From assembly GCF_904849725.1 (NCBI RefSeq), contig NC_058518.1:413113081-413177080 (forward strand): 64,000 nucleotides of DNA. Reading direction: 5' to 3'. The notes under the pieces were generated by a model, which ran no database searches, was not told the origin of the DNA, and saw nothing but the letters and a program-made list of their open reading frames with translations. Shown here one piece after another: positions 1 to 9,098 of this stretch. The position numbers and the translations under genes are program-made. This stretch comes from Hordeum vulgare subsp. vulgare. Taxonomy: Eukaryota > Streptophyta > Magnoliopsida > Poales > Poaceae. Each line of letters begins with the position of its first letter. Positions within the stretch are counted from its first letter, which is position 1.

Positions 1-1
1 T

Positions 2-829
2 AATGGCGGCTTCCGCAACAATCCCAAGCAGTTAAGCAATGGGCAGTACCACGTTTTCACCACCAATGCTTGCAGGCGCGATAAAAAGGTGAGTCACCGA
101 GCGTACAGTGTTTCTGAGCCGGCACTCCCTAGATACCTCCACTGGTCCGAGCAGACCATATCATGGAGTAGGGAGGACCACCCGCCAAGAGTTGACAATC
201 CCGGCGACTTAGCGTTGGTCGTGGCTCCCCAAGTTGGGGGGTATACCTTGTCGAAAGTACTGATGGATGGTGGCAGCAGCATCAATATTTTGTATTTCGA
301 CACTTTCCAAATGATGAACCTGTTGGAAAAAGATTTGATGCCTTCAACCACGGTATTCCACGGAATTGTCCCAAGCAAATCGGCGTACCCCATAGGCCGA
401 GTCAGGCTCACAGTTGCATTTGGAACAGCATCTAATTACAGGAGTGAGTCACTGATGTTTGAGGTGGTCAAATTAAAAAGGCCCTACCATGCGCTGTTTG
501 GGCGGCCGGCTTACGCCCGGTTCATGGCTCGCCCATGCTATGTTTACCTTAAACTCAAGATGCCTGGTCCTAAAGGACCCATCACGGTTGATGGTGATAG
601 AAGGATTGCAAGAGAATGTGAAGAAGGGGACGCGGCTTACCCAGAAGTCGCCTGCGCTGCGGAGGAGCTCAAATATCATCAGGCCAATATGTCACCCTTA
701 AAAAAGCCAACGACAGATGTTGAGCCGCCCCTCAAGTTCAAACCAAATGATGACACTAAAACGGTGGATTTCGTCCCTGGCAACTCAACCAAGCAGTTCA
801 CTATTGGGACGGGCCTGGATCCCAAATAG
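2..829 (+). pseudogene. gag C-terminus and aspartic protease (element 1)
   Basis: The frame is open from the window edge, so the annotated start is only the edge. The first 90 bases encode the end of gag. The retropepsin-like protease follows, with its active-site loop DGGSS starting at 266 (catalytic Asp 266-268) and the flap-side signature LFGRPAYARF near 494-523. The protease would cleave the Gag-Pol polyprotein inside the particle. A TAG at 827-829 stops the frame between protease and RT. The same frame continues directly after it with RT coding. Confidence 0.85.
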
Positions 830-1774
830 GAAAGCGCGCTCATCAAATTCATCTGTGAGAATCGGGACATCTTCGCATGGAAACCTTCTGACATGCCTGG
901 TGTGTCGAGAGAATTCGCTGAGCACCATCTTAATGTTGACCCAAAGGCAAAACCCATCCAGCAATATCTTCGTAGGTTTAACAAGGAACGACGCAAGGCA
1001 ATCGGGGAGGAGGTTGCCTGTCTCTTGGCCGCCGGATTCATCGTAGAGGTTTTCCACCCCAAATGGTTGGCTAACCCGGTCTTGGTGCTCAAGAAGAATG
1101 GTACATTCCATATGTGCATTGACTACACGGACCTCAACCGAGCTTGTCCAAAGGATCCTTTCGCTCTTGCCCGCATCGACCAAATTATTGATTCAGTGGC
1201 GGGATGCGAACGCTTGTGCTTCTTGGACGCTTATTCTGGATATCACCAAATCAAGATGGCCGTAGAGGATCAAGAGAAAACAGCTTTTATAACCCCCTTT
1301 GGGGCTTTTTGCTATGTGTCCATGCCATTCGGACTCAAGAGTGCAGGGGCGACTTATCAGCGCTGCATCCAAAATTGCCTCCGTGGCCAAATCGGACGCA
1401 ACGTCCATGCCTATGTTGATGACATTGTGGTTAAAGCCCACCGGAGGGAGACGCTATTGGAAGATCTCAAGGAGACTTTTGATAATCTACGGGTATATCA
1501 GATGACTCAGAATCCCACCAAGTGTATCTTTGGTGTTCCTGCAGGAAAGTTGTTGGGCTTCCTGGTGTCTGAGCGCGGCATTGAAGCTAACCCGGACAAG
1601 ATCGAAGCGGTTACCTCCCTTGGGAAGCCGGCAAATATTAATCAAGTCCAACGAATGGCGGGTCGCATTGCGGCTTTAAGTCGCTTCATAAGCCGCCTGG
1701 GAGAAAAGGTTATTCCCCTTTATCAATTGCTAAAGAAATCTGACCATTTTGTTTGGACAGATGAAGCCGATTAA
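830..1774 (+). pseudogene. Reverse transcriptase domain (element 1)
   Basis: This continues in the same frame as the protease. It begins with the conserved ENRDIFAW and DMPGV linker, followed by the RT palm and fingers: KKNGTFHMCIDYTDLNRACPK near 1093-1155, SGYHQIKM near 1234, and the catalytic box YVDD at 1412-1423. The thumb region (LGFLVSERGIEANPDK) follows. This domain would copy the element RNA into DNA. TAA at 1772-1774 interrupts it at the start of the RNase H connection. No frameshift is seen. Confidence 0.9.
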
Positions 1775-2233
1775 GCTTTCGAAGCCTTACAACGGCAACT
1801 GGTCAACCCGCCGGTCCTGGCCGCCCCGACTGAGAAAGAGCCCATGCTTTTATATATTGCAGCAAACTCCAAAGCGGTGAGTGTGGCGGTGGTCGTTGAA
1901 AGGAAGGAGGAAGGAAAGGAATACCCTGTGCAGCGCCCGGTGTATTTTATCAGCAAGGTGTTAACTCTTTCCAAGCAGTGATACCCACACTGGCAGAAGT
2001 TAGTATATGGGGTGTTTATGGCAAGCCGGAAGCTTAAACATTATTTTCAAGAGCATCCCATCACGGTGGTTAGTTCCGCTCCCCTCGGGGACATCATCCA
2101 GAATCGGGAGGCAACGGGGTGGATTGCCAAGTGGGCGATTGAACTTGGGCCGCACCACATGCGGTACACCCCTCGCACGGCTATCAAATTTCAGGCCTTG
2201 GTTGATTTCGTCAATGATTGGACCGAGTTATAG
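1775..2233 (+). pseudogene. First RNase H domain, degenerate Ty3/gypsy type (element 1)
   Basis: Same frame as RT. Recognisable blocks are PVLAAPTEKEPMLLYIA, the VVERKEEGKEYPVQRPVYFIS stretch, YPHWQKLVYGVFMASRKLKHYF and the end KFQALVDFVNDWTEL. This is the RNase H normally joined to gypsy RT. It carries an in-frame TGA at 1979-1981 and ends with TAG at 2231-2233. In Tat/Retand elements this copy is thought to be weakened and backed up by the second RNase H. That is family knowledge, not something shown here. Confidence 0.8.
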
Positions 2234-2245
2234 GTCCCGGAAGAC

Positions 2246-2680
2246 ATGCCTGATCTTACATACTGGACTATTTATTTTGATGGATCCAGACAGTTGGAAG
2301 GCTCGGGGGCTGGCATGGTACTGGTATCTCCTCAAGGAGACAAATTCTGTTATGTCCTCCGACTCATGTTTCCATGCACCAACAATGTTGCGGAATACGA
2401 AGCTTTACTTCATGGTTTGCGACTCGCCAAGGAGATGAACCTTACGCGGGTCAGATGTTTTGGCGACTCTGATCTGGTGGCTCAGCAAGTTTCAGGCACT
2501 TGGGATTCTCGAGACCCCGTGATGGCGGCTTACAGGAGGGCTGTGTCCGATGTGGCGGGTCATTTCCATGGCTATCAGGTTGATCACATTGATCGGCACC
2601 TTAACGAGGCGGTTGATGCCCTTTCGCGTCTCGGTTCCCAGCGAAACCCGGTTCCCCCTAATGTTTTTCTGGATACTTTG
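2246..2680 (+). pseudogene. Second, archaeal-type RNase H domain (aRH, element 1)
   Basis: A second RNase H fold follows the first in the same frame. It shows an acidic first strand (YFDGSRQLEGSGAGMVL, Asp near 2279), then NNVAEYEALLHGLRLA with the catalytic Glu in AEYEAL, the FGDSDLVAQQ motif, and a final acidic block NEAVDALSRL. These are the D, E, D, D positions expected of an active ribonuclease H. The order RH then aRH then integrase is diagnostic of the Tat/Retand lineage. No stop falls inside this domain. Confidence 0.85.
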
Positions 2681-4027
2681 CATAATCCTTCCGGGAGTTT
2701 GCCATCAGAGGAGGAGTTGGCGGTACCAGATCCTGAGTCCCAGTTCGTGGCGGCTCTCCACGTTACACCGGATTGGGTTCTTCCCTATCTGGCCTATCTC
2801 GCCCGAGGCGAGTTACCTACAGATGAAGTGTTGGCCCGCCAAATTGTGCGACGAAGCAAATCCATGGTGATCATCAACGGTGAATTATATAAGCGAAGTA
2901 CCTCCGGGGTTTTTCAAAGATGTGTTTCCTTCGAAGAAGGGTGCATAATTCTAAATGACATTCATTCCGGAGATTGTGGGCATCACGCCGGGTCACGTTC
3001 CTTGGTTTCAAAGGCGTTCCGTCATGGTTTCTTTTGCTTGATGGCTCATGCAGATGCAGAGGAGATAGTTTGTCGATGCGATGGATGCCAGCGTTATGGG
3101 CGACAGGCTCATGTGCCGGCTCAAGAACTAAGGATGATTCCCATCACTTGGCCTTTCTCTGTCTGGGGGTTAGACATGGTTGGCCCCTTTAAGATGTCAT
3201 CCAACAAGAAAACCCATTTGCTGGTGGCGGTTGATAAATTCACCAAGTGGGTTGAGGCAGAGCCTGTTGGAGCTTGCGATGTAGAGTCGGCGGTCAAATT
3301 CTTGAAAAGGTTGATCTTCCGGTTTGGATATCCACACAGTATCATTACTGACAATGGCACTAATCTGTCTCAAGGGGCGATGCAGGAGTTTTGCCGCCGA
3401 GAGCACATCCGGCTTGATGTTTATGCGGTTGCTCACCCACAATCTAATGGACAGGCGGAGCAGGCGAACCAGGAAGTTTTACGGGGAATCAAGCCCCAAC
3501 TCATGGTTCCTTTGGAAAGAACCCCGGGGTGTTGGGTTGAGGAGTTGCCCTCGGTGCTATGGAGCATCCGGACCACCCCGAACCGGTCCACAGGTTTTAC
3601 CCCTTTCTTTCTGGTCTATGGAGCAGAAGTTGTTCTTCCCACTAACATAAGGCATGACTCGTCTAGAGTCGCCGCTTATGTCGAACAAGACAACGAACTG
3701 GCGCGTCAAGACTCTTTGGACGCCTTAGAGGAGGCGCGCGATTTGGCTGCAGCCTGATCGGCCATCTATCAGCAGGACTTACGGCGTTATCACAGCCGCC
3801 GGTTCAAGAGCCGAACCTTTCAGGAAGGCGACTTAGTGCTTCGGCTGATACAAGATCGCACTGGCATGCATAAGTTATCACCACCATGGGAAGGACCGTT
3901 CGTCGTCACCAAAAATCTTCGCAACGGATCTTACTATCTGGTGGATCTCCGGCCTAACCGGCCAACCACGAAGGCTGAGTCGACTCGCCCCTGGAATATT
4001 GCCCACTTGCGGCCTTATTACACTTGA
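2681..4027 (+). pseudogene. Integrase (element 1)
   Basis: The HHCC zinc-binding region contains GHHAGSR and CDGCQRYG. The DDE core follows: Asp in GLDMVGP at 3173-3175, Asp in TDNGTN at 3350-3352, and Glu in QAEQAN at 3458-3460. The spacing of the last two is exactly DX35E. The C-terminal part (HKLSPPWEGPFVV, WNIAHLRPYYT) ends at a TGA at 4025-4027. All catalytic residues are present. A single TGA at 3755-3757 interrupts the C-terminal domain. I see no chromodomain, as expected for this lineage. Confidence 0.88.
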
Positions 4028-5134
4028 GCTATTAAGCTTTACGTTTTGTAAGTTTTTCATTTCTTATAAAGCAATAAAATTAAATGCTTCCCGACTTGGG
4101 GCTTTCCTACTAATTCATCTTATTGAAAGGTATGGATCGTTATTCTTTTATCAACAAGTCGCCCAAACATGGACGCTATCCATACCGAAGAGCTTAAGTC
4201 GCCACGATGCGCTTATTACAAAACTGGGTATTGATAAGCCAAAGAGGATCGAAGTCGCCACAAGCGCGCGATTCAAACATAGGCGTCTTATATGATTCTG
4301 TGGATTAGACCGACTTACTTGAGGACAGTGTGTTCCCAAGTCGTTTTGTGGTAATAGCGTATACGCTTCTACAATCCTATGACGGTCTTTCCCTTAATCA
4401 TAGGTCACTTGGGGGCTTCCTCTCACTGAGATCAGCCTTACTACCCATTTGGCCTGCGAAAAATTACCGCATTACAAATGGTTATACTGGACTGTGTGTT
4501 GGCCGAATCGCCATATGGACCCATGAACTCTTGGCGAGTTATTCCGCTCATGGACCCTGAACTTGCCTTGGTTAAAACATGTCTGGTACCGGCAAGCGCC
4601 TCGCATGGAAAATAGAGAAACCATTGGTTCATTGAACCCGCTTCATCGAAGCTTGACTTGTGCCTGATCAGCCGGTCTAAATACTTGAGCTTTTGATACA
4701 AAAGTCTCCCTTGGGTGGCGCTTGAGCTTGTTTGACTCGCCCTATCCTGTTGCGACCTTATGAGCCGACAAAATTGCTATTTTTTACCTCCCTGGAACTG
4801 CCACAAGGTTTTTTTTCAGACTTTTTTTTCACTTGCCTCAAAATATCTTGGGGCGATTGCTATTTGTTATCACCTATTACTCACTGAGATGGTTTGGTAT
4901 ATGTTTTCAAGCTTAGAACAGGTTGATGATCAAAATCACTCTAGCCATGGCGGATTAAGCATCATAAAAACACCTCAATGGCGGGTCAAGTATTATGATA
5001 AAAGCCTCAAATGGCGGATCAAGCATTTCAAAACGCCTTAAGGGTGACATAACGGTTTTTTAAGATATCGCAGAAGCAGTTTTGATTCCTAAAGAGACCT
5101 ATTACATGGCTCTCATGGCCAAATCAATGAGGTG
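4028..5134. other. Spacer between integrase and the antisense gene (element 1)
   Basis: This is noncoding 3' region of element 1. It lies tail to tail between the sense pol reading frame, ending at 4027, and the stop of the antisense gene at 5135. There is no convincing ORF on either strand. Short G-runs of polypurine type (for example CTTGGGGG near 4409) recur, and a small 31-33 bp repeat lies at 4947-5041. Confidence 0.6.
4947..5041 (+). repeat. Three imperfect 31-33 bp tandem units
   Basis: Units begin with ATGGCGG at 4947, 4978 and 5011. Each runs through a TAAG/CAAG core and a CCTCA-like end. They sit just beyond the 3' end of the antisense gene. Confidence 0.7.
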
Positions 5135-5766
5135 TTATTCTGCTGATGCCCTTGGATCAGCCTGCTGCGAGCTTTGGCCAACTTCAATTTGCAAATCGCC
5201 CAGTACCCAGTTACACTTGGATAAAGCGGCGAGCTCATCTTCATCGGTCAGCACTGATGAGAGATCTGCGTCCAAGTCAAAAGGATTCTTGGGTCGACGC
5301 GGAGTTAAGCTGGTCGTCACAAAGGTTGGCGGGTTAACCTTCTTGTTTTTGTTCTCGTAAGCGGCTTGGTATTTTGATAAATCTAGGCTTGCAGCAAGTT
5401 GAGTCGCCGCCAAACGGGAGTCCTTGACAACGCGTTGATAGTCCTCTTCAGCGAATTCTGACCCATCATCCTTGAGTTGAGGAAAGCCCGCTGCTACTTC
5501 TTCTGGGTTTATCTTTGGAGCATATGCTAAGCACCGAGTCACTGTAGTCAGCGCTCCTTTCCGGGCGGCTGACCGAGTAAACTCGCCAATTTGGGGAGGA
5601 AGAGTGGATAAGCAGCCAAGCATCTTCTTTATTTATGTTATAGGTTCATCGGCGCCCATCACTGCTTTCACAGTCAGCACACTCCCGGTATATAGCTGCT
5701 CCGTCAACGTGTAAATCGCCTTCAGCATCAGGACGCAATCATCCTGAAGGTTGGCGGCTCTCGGAC
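5135..5766 (-). CDS. Antisense gene exon 7: C-terminal domain
   Basis: It follows the acceptor TTAAACAG (AG at 5768-5767); its first two bases complete the split glycine codon of exon 6. It encodes a helical domain (NLQDDCVLMLKAIYTLTEQL, then SAARKGALTTVTRCLAY) and an acidic tail with DLSSVLTDEDELAAL. It ends at TAA (5135-5137). One in-frame TAA lies at 5633-5635. The corresponding exon of element 2 has the same kind of helical domain and acidic tail. Confidence 0.68.
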
Positions 5767-5840
5767 CTGTTTAAGAGGTAATGATAGTCAGCGATTTATA
5801 TAAAGCTATTTGTTTACAAAGGTCAAGAGTTGGTTTTTAC

Positions 5841-6105
5841 CGAAGACGGCTTGCGCCATGTTTGAGATATGTCGCTTTAAGCCGGACAACTCCTGTTGCA
5901 CAGTATCCAACTTGGCTTCAGCTCTTTCTGCTCGCTTTGTTAAAGCATCTTGATCAGCTTGAGCCCTTTTTAAGTCGGCTTTTAGCTTCTCCATCTCAGA
6001 TAAGATCAGTTGATACTTCTCTTCTGATTTGGCCCGGGCATCCTGCTGATCGGATAAACTTCTCTTCAAGTCGCCAAGTGCTTATTCGGTTTGGATAAGT
6101 GATTC
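5841..6105 (-). CDS. Antisense gene exon 6: coiled coil
   Basis: It follows the acceptor TTCAACAG (AG at 6107-6106) and ends in phase 1 at the donor GTAAAA (GT at 5840-5839). The product is a long charged helix with heptad-like spacing (EKYQLILSEMEKLKADL, RAERAEAKLDTVQQEL), so a coiled coil that probably mediates self-association. One in-frame TAA lies at 6082-6084 near its start. Confidence 0.68.
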
Positions 6106-6207
6106 CTGTTGAAGCATATAGTTAAGGGGCAAGTCTCAGAATTATTGCAAGCAACATCCCTGACACTTGGGGGCTAATGTATAATTTTTTAGACAAAATT
6201 ATACAGT

Positions 6208-6537
6208 ATCAAGACCCGGCTCATCTTTTTACTGATGACCCGGCCCTTGGGGGTTACAGGTCGAAAATTTTTCAAGTCATCAAGACCCGGCTCATCTTTT
6301 TACTGATGACCCAGCCCTTTGGGGTTACAGGTCGAAAGTTTTTCAAGTCATCAAGACCCGGCTCATCTTTTTACTAATGACCCGGCCCTTGGGGGTTACA
6401 GGTCGAAAGTTTTTCAAATCATCAAGACCCGGCTCATCTTTTTACTGATGACCCGGCCCTTGGGGGTTACAGGTCGAAAGTTTTTCAAATCATCAAGACC
6501 CGGATCATCTTTTTACTGATGACCCGGCCCTTGGGGT
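6208..6537 (+). repeat. 71-bp tandem array inside antisense-gene intron 5
   Basis: Units start with ATCAAGACCCGG at 6208, 6279, 6350, 6421 and 6492, an exact 71-bp period, with the fifth unit cut short near 6537. Units differ by only a few bases. The short plus-strand ORFs across it are just the repeat read in one frame. Tandem arrays in the 3' region of Tat/Retand elements are a known source of plant satellites. Confidence 0.95.
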
Positions 6538-6571
6538 TAATGAGGATAATATAGTGTACAACAAAATGTAC

Positions 6572-6995
6572 CTCATGGTTGTTCTGCAGCATCTGAAGCA
6601 GGCTCTTCTCCATCTCATAACTCGCCTCCAGACGACTTGCAAAGCCAGAGCAAAGTTCTTTGAATTCTAGATTTTAATATTGGGAGAGCTTAGCTTTGGA
6701 AAGTTCATGCTCAAGAATAGGTTGAGCTGATGATGATACATGCTTCGATAAAACCGATGTGGCCGGTTTAGAGAAGCGAGTACCGGTGATAACTACAGCG
6801 TCCGGGTCTTCTGTTGTTGTCAATGGACTTGGCGGGTTAGGTGCATCCATGGTTTCCTTGGGAGAGCTGGGGAGATCCACCTGATCTTCAGGTTTGTCTT
6901 GGTCTGGGTTATCCTGGATCTGCGCCAACTTTTTGATAGGCTCTGAAGTTGGAATGGGAGTTGACCCGCCAGTTTTTCTTTTCTTCGCCTGTGCC
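6572..6995 (-). CDS. Antisense gene exon 5: acidic Ser/Pro-rich segment
   Basis: It follows the acceptor CTTTCAG (AG at 6997-6996) and ends at GAG before GTACAT (GT at 6571-6570). It encodes a basic start (AKKRK), an acidic Pro/Asp-rich middle, and a helical end (KELCSGFASRLEASYEMEK). TAA at 6674-6676 interrupts it near the middle of the C-terminal part. Length is one base plus 141 codons, ending in phase 0. Confidence 0.62.
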
Positions 6996-7075
6996 CTGAA
7001 AGGAGAAGGGGGTGCGTTTAAAGGACTGAAAATTTATCACCATCAGACTAAAAGTAAATATTATCAAAGGTTTAC

Positions 7076-7140
7076 CCAGGGACACGGATCATCGGTGGAA
7101 GTGCCGACATTACTGAGTCACCAGATGTAGGAGGAGAACT
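7076..7140 (-). CDS. Antisense gene exon 4 (65 nt)
   Basis: This short exon follows the acceptor TTTTTGCAG (AG at 7142-7141) and precedes the donor GTAAAC (GT at 7075-7074). It encodes 21 codons plus two bases. The missing third base is supplied by the first G of exon 5. This phase match across an 80 bp intron supports the splice model. Confidence 0.6.
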
Positions 7141-7222
7141 CTGCAAAAAGTTATACTTCGAAGATATGAGCGAGTTACAAATGCGATCCAAAAAGACCCG
7201 AAGAAGTGTTATTAAAAGATAC

Positions 7223-7468
7223 CTCATTTGGCCTTTTCTTGTTTCTCGTTGGTAAACCGGACACCAGGTCGCCAGAATGACTTCGAGTTTTCCGATTTGA
7301 GGTGTGTTGTGCTTTCTTCAGAAGAAAATTTGGATCCAAACAAGCATTTGGGTGTGAGAAGGGAACTTTCCCACAAATTCGCCTGGCCGGCTTAGGTGGA
7401 AAAGGAGATGAGTCAGAGGAAACAGGAATTACCTCTACAGAATCCTCCTGGCTTTCATTGTCTTCATT
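7223..7468 (-). CDS. Antisense gene exon 3
   Basis: It lies between the acceptor GCGTAG (AG at 7470-7469) and the donor GAG followed by GTATC (GT at 7222-7221). It is 82 codons without a stop or an ATG, so a simple ORF search misses it. The product starts acidic (NEDNESQED), then is Ser/Pro- and Arg/Lys-rich. I recognise no domain. Confidence 0.6.
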
Positions 7469-7545
7469 CTACGCAAGAGATACAGGGGTGTAAATACAAA
7501 GTTATCAGTAATGGATGGCGAGTTAAAAGAGGATAGATTTTTTAC

Positions 7546-7698
7546 CACCGAAGGTGCGTCGCCGACTTGGGATTCATCGGCTTCAGATGGCTCGGTAACA
7601 GCAGCTTTGCCCTTGCCCTTGGATTTCTTCTTTGGAGGCGGCCTAGCTTGCTTCATGGCTGACTTTTTTGGCCTCTTGGACAAAAATTTATCACCTTT
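7546..7698 (-). CDS. Antisense gene exon 2: basic Lys/Pro-rich segment
   Basis: It begins after the acceptor TTTCAG (AG at 7700-7699) and is exactly 51 codons long. The product contains a highly basic run, PPPKKKSKGKGK, that could be a nuclear localisation signal, then an acidic stretch. The donor is GTG followed by GTAAAA (GT at 7545-7544). The upstream intron is 83 bp and the downstream one 77 bp and AT-rich. Both joins are phase 0. Confidence 0.65.
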
Positions 7699-7781
7699 CT
7701 GAAATGGCATAATTTATAAGAGGTCATAGTTCAAATAAGATGTAAGGAGTAAACGATAAAAGGCGGGTTCAAGTTATTTAC

Positions 7782-8640
7782 CTTTGGTGCCGGGTTAATC
7801 TTGCAGAAAGGTTTAAGACCTATTTGGCCGCATTTTGCCGTGGGCTCGCCGGTCAGCTTCTTGATGATGGTTACAATGTCATTTTCCGTCAGAGCCGTGT
7901 GGAAGTAGCACTGAGGATGATCTAGGGTGTCGTCGAATTCACACATTAACCCGTCCCGGCGACTTAAAGGGAGGATACACCATTCGACCCAACAGCGGAT
8001 CAAGTCAACTCCAGTAAGGTCGTTGTTTGTCAAAGATCTTAACTTGGACAATACTGGGATAAAGTCTGACTCCTCCTCTTTGGTGAGCTTGTGTGGGAGT
8101 TTGAAATTTGTTGGAAGGCGATCTTCCCTATAACCCAGAAGTTTGTTCTCACCCTCAGGCGAAGTCTCCTGGCAATAGAACCAAGACTCGCCCCAGCCTT
8201 TGGGGTGGCTTGGCATGGCGAGTGACGGAAATGGGCTATCCATGCGGCGCTGAACATTGACACCACCAAGCTCCAGGCTGGGGCCATTGTGAAATTCTGT
8301 TTGGCGATTTAAGTGGAAGAAGTACCAGAATAAGGGAATGAGGGTTCCATCCGCAAGTAAGCCTCACAAAACACCTGGAACTGGCATAGATTGCTTATCG
8401 AGTTGGGCCCTAGATCTTGGAGGCGGACATTCATAAAAGCCATGGCGTCTCTGAGGAATTTCGATCCAGGCAGCTTAAAGCCCTGCTCAAGGTGTTCAAC
8501 AAAAACAACTATTTCCCCTTCCTTGGGATTGGGGATTTCTTCTCCTAACCCGGTGCGCCAACCGATAACCTCCTGAGGGTCCAAATTTCCCACCATGCTA
8601 CAAAGGATAAAATTACGGGTGAATTGACACGCCAAACATC
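7782..8640 (-). CDS. Antisense gene exon 1: Transposase_28-like domain
   Basis: The first part (about 8635-8346) encodes a block with EGEIVVFVEHLEQGF and LQDLGPNSISNLCQFQVFCEAYL. After a one-base frameshift near 8345 it continues with WYFFHLNRQTEFHNGPSLEL and then SHPKGWGESWFYC. These blocks are typical of the Transposase_28 family found in plant gypsy elements. Despite the name, no transposase activity is established for it. The exon ends with AAAG followed by the donor GTAAAT (GT at 7781-7780). The true start is unclear: the frame hits a stop just upstream, so an earlier exon or an altered start is likely. Confidence 0.7.
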
Positions 8641-9098
8641 TACTGAGAATGGTGAAACAATTTCATTTGACTCGCCAAATAATTTGTCCGAGTCAGGTTG
8701 CCAGGGGCGACTTATGAAATTCTTGCTACTTAAAGGAACGATGTTTCGGAGCATCAGTGGTATTTGTCAAAATGATGAAGTATGAGGTTACCAACAGATT
8801 TCACTTGACAAGCAATAGATTATGGATCTACCAGGCAGACGGAAATGAATGCGGAAAAGGACTGGATATAACAACCTGCGGCTAAGGCGGGGACAGTAAT
8901 ATTGATTTCGTAAAATCCTACTCTAAAGTAGGCAAGTAAAGGCCGAACAAACAGAGGTATGCAAGTCATTGTTGCGCTCATTATCATCGCCGCCAACTAG
9001 TTGGGAACAAATAAAGCTATTCGGGAGGCACCAAGAACGCAGCAGTGATGAACTTCGAAGAGAAACTTAGATCTGCTCTTGAATGACAGAAAACTAAC
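8641..9098. other. Region upstream of antisense exon 1, unresolved
   Basis: Minus-strand coding of uncertain status overlaps 8545-8754 (a frame with SSKNFISRPWQPDSDKLFGE). It may be an extra 5' exon or untranslated leader of the antisense gene. The rest has no clear ORF or repeat. An acceptor for an upstream exon could not be fixed. Confidence 0.35.

Larger units (their letters stand above)
5135..8640 (-). pseudogene. Multi-exon antisense gene in the 3' region of element 1
   Basis: Reading the minus strand, seven coding blocks join through introns with GT donors and AG acceptors, and the reading phase is kept at every join. Exons run about 8640-7782, 7698-7546, 7468-7223, 7140-7076, 6995-6572, 6105-5841 and 5766-5135. 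Introns are 83, 77, 82, 80, 466 and 74 bp. Exon 1 encodes a region I recognise as the plant 'putative gypsy type transposon' domain (Pfam Transposase_28, from memory). Later exons encode a Lys/Pro-rich segment, an acidic Ser/Pro-rich segment, a coiled coil and a C-terminal domain. The copy is decayed: a frameshift near 8345 and three in-frame TAA codons (6674-6676, 6082-6084, 5633-5635). Tat-lineage elements are known to carry an extra antisense ORF here; its function is unknown. The 5' end of the gene is not resolved. Confidence 0.75.

Noticed and set aside
6177..6519. Two plus-strand ORFs of 66 codons across 6177-6519
   Set aside because: They are the 71-bp tandem repeat read in one frame; the unit sets the frame and there is no protein signal.
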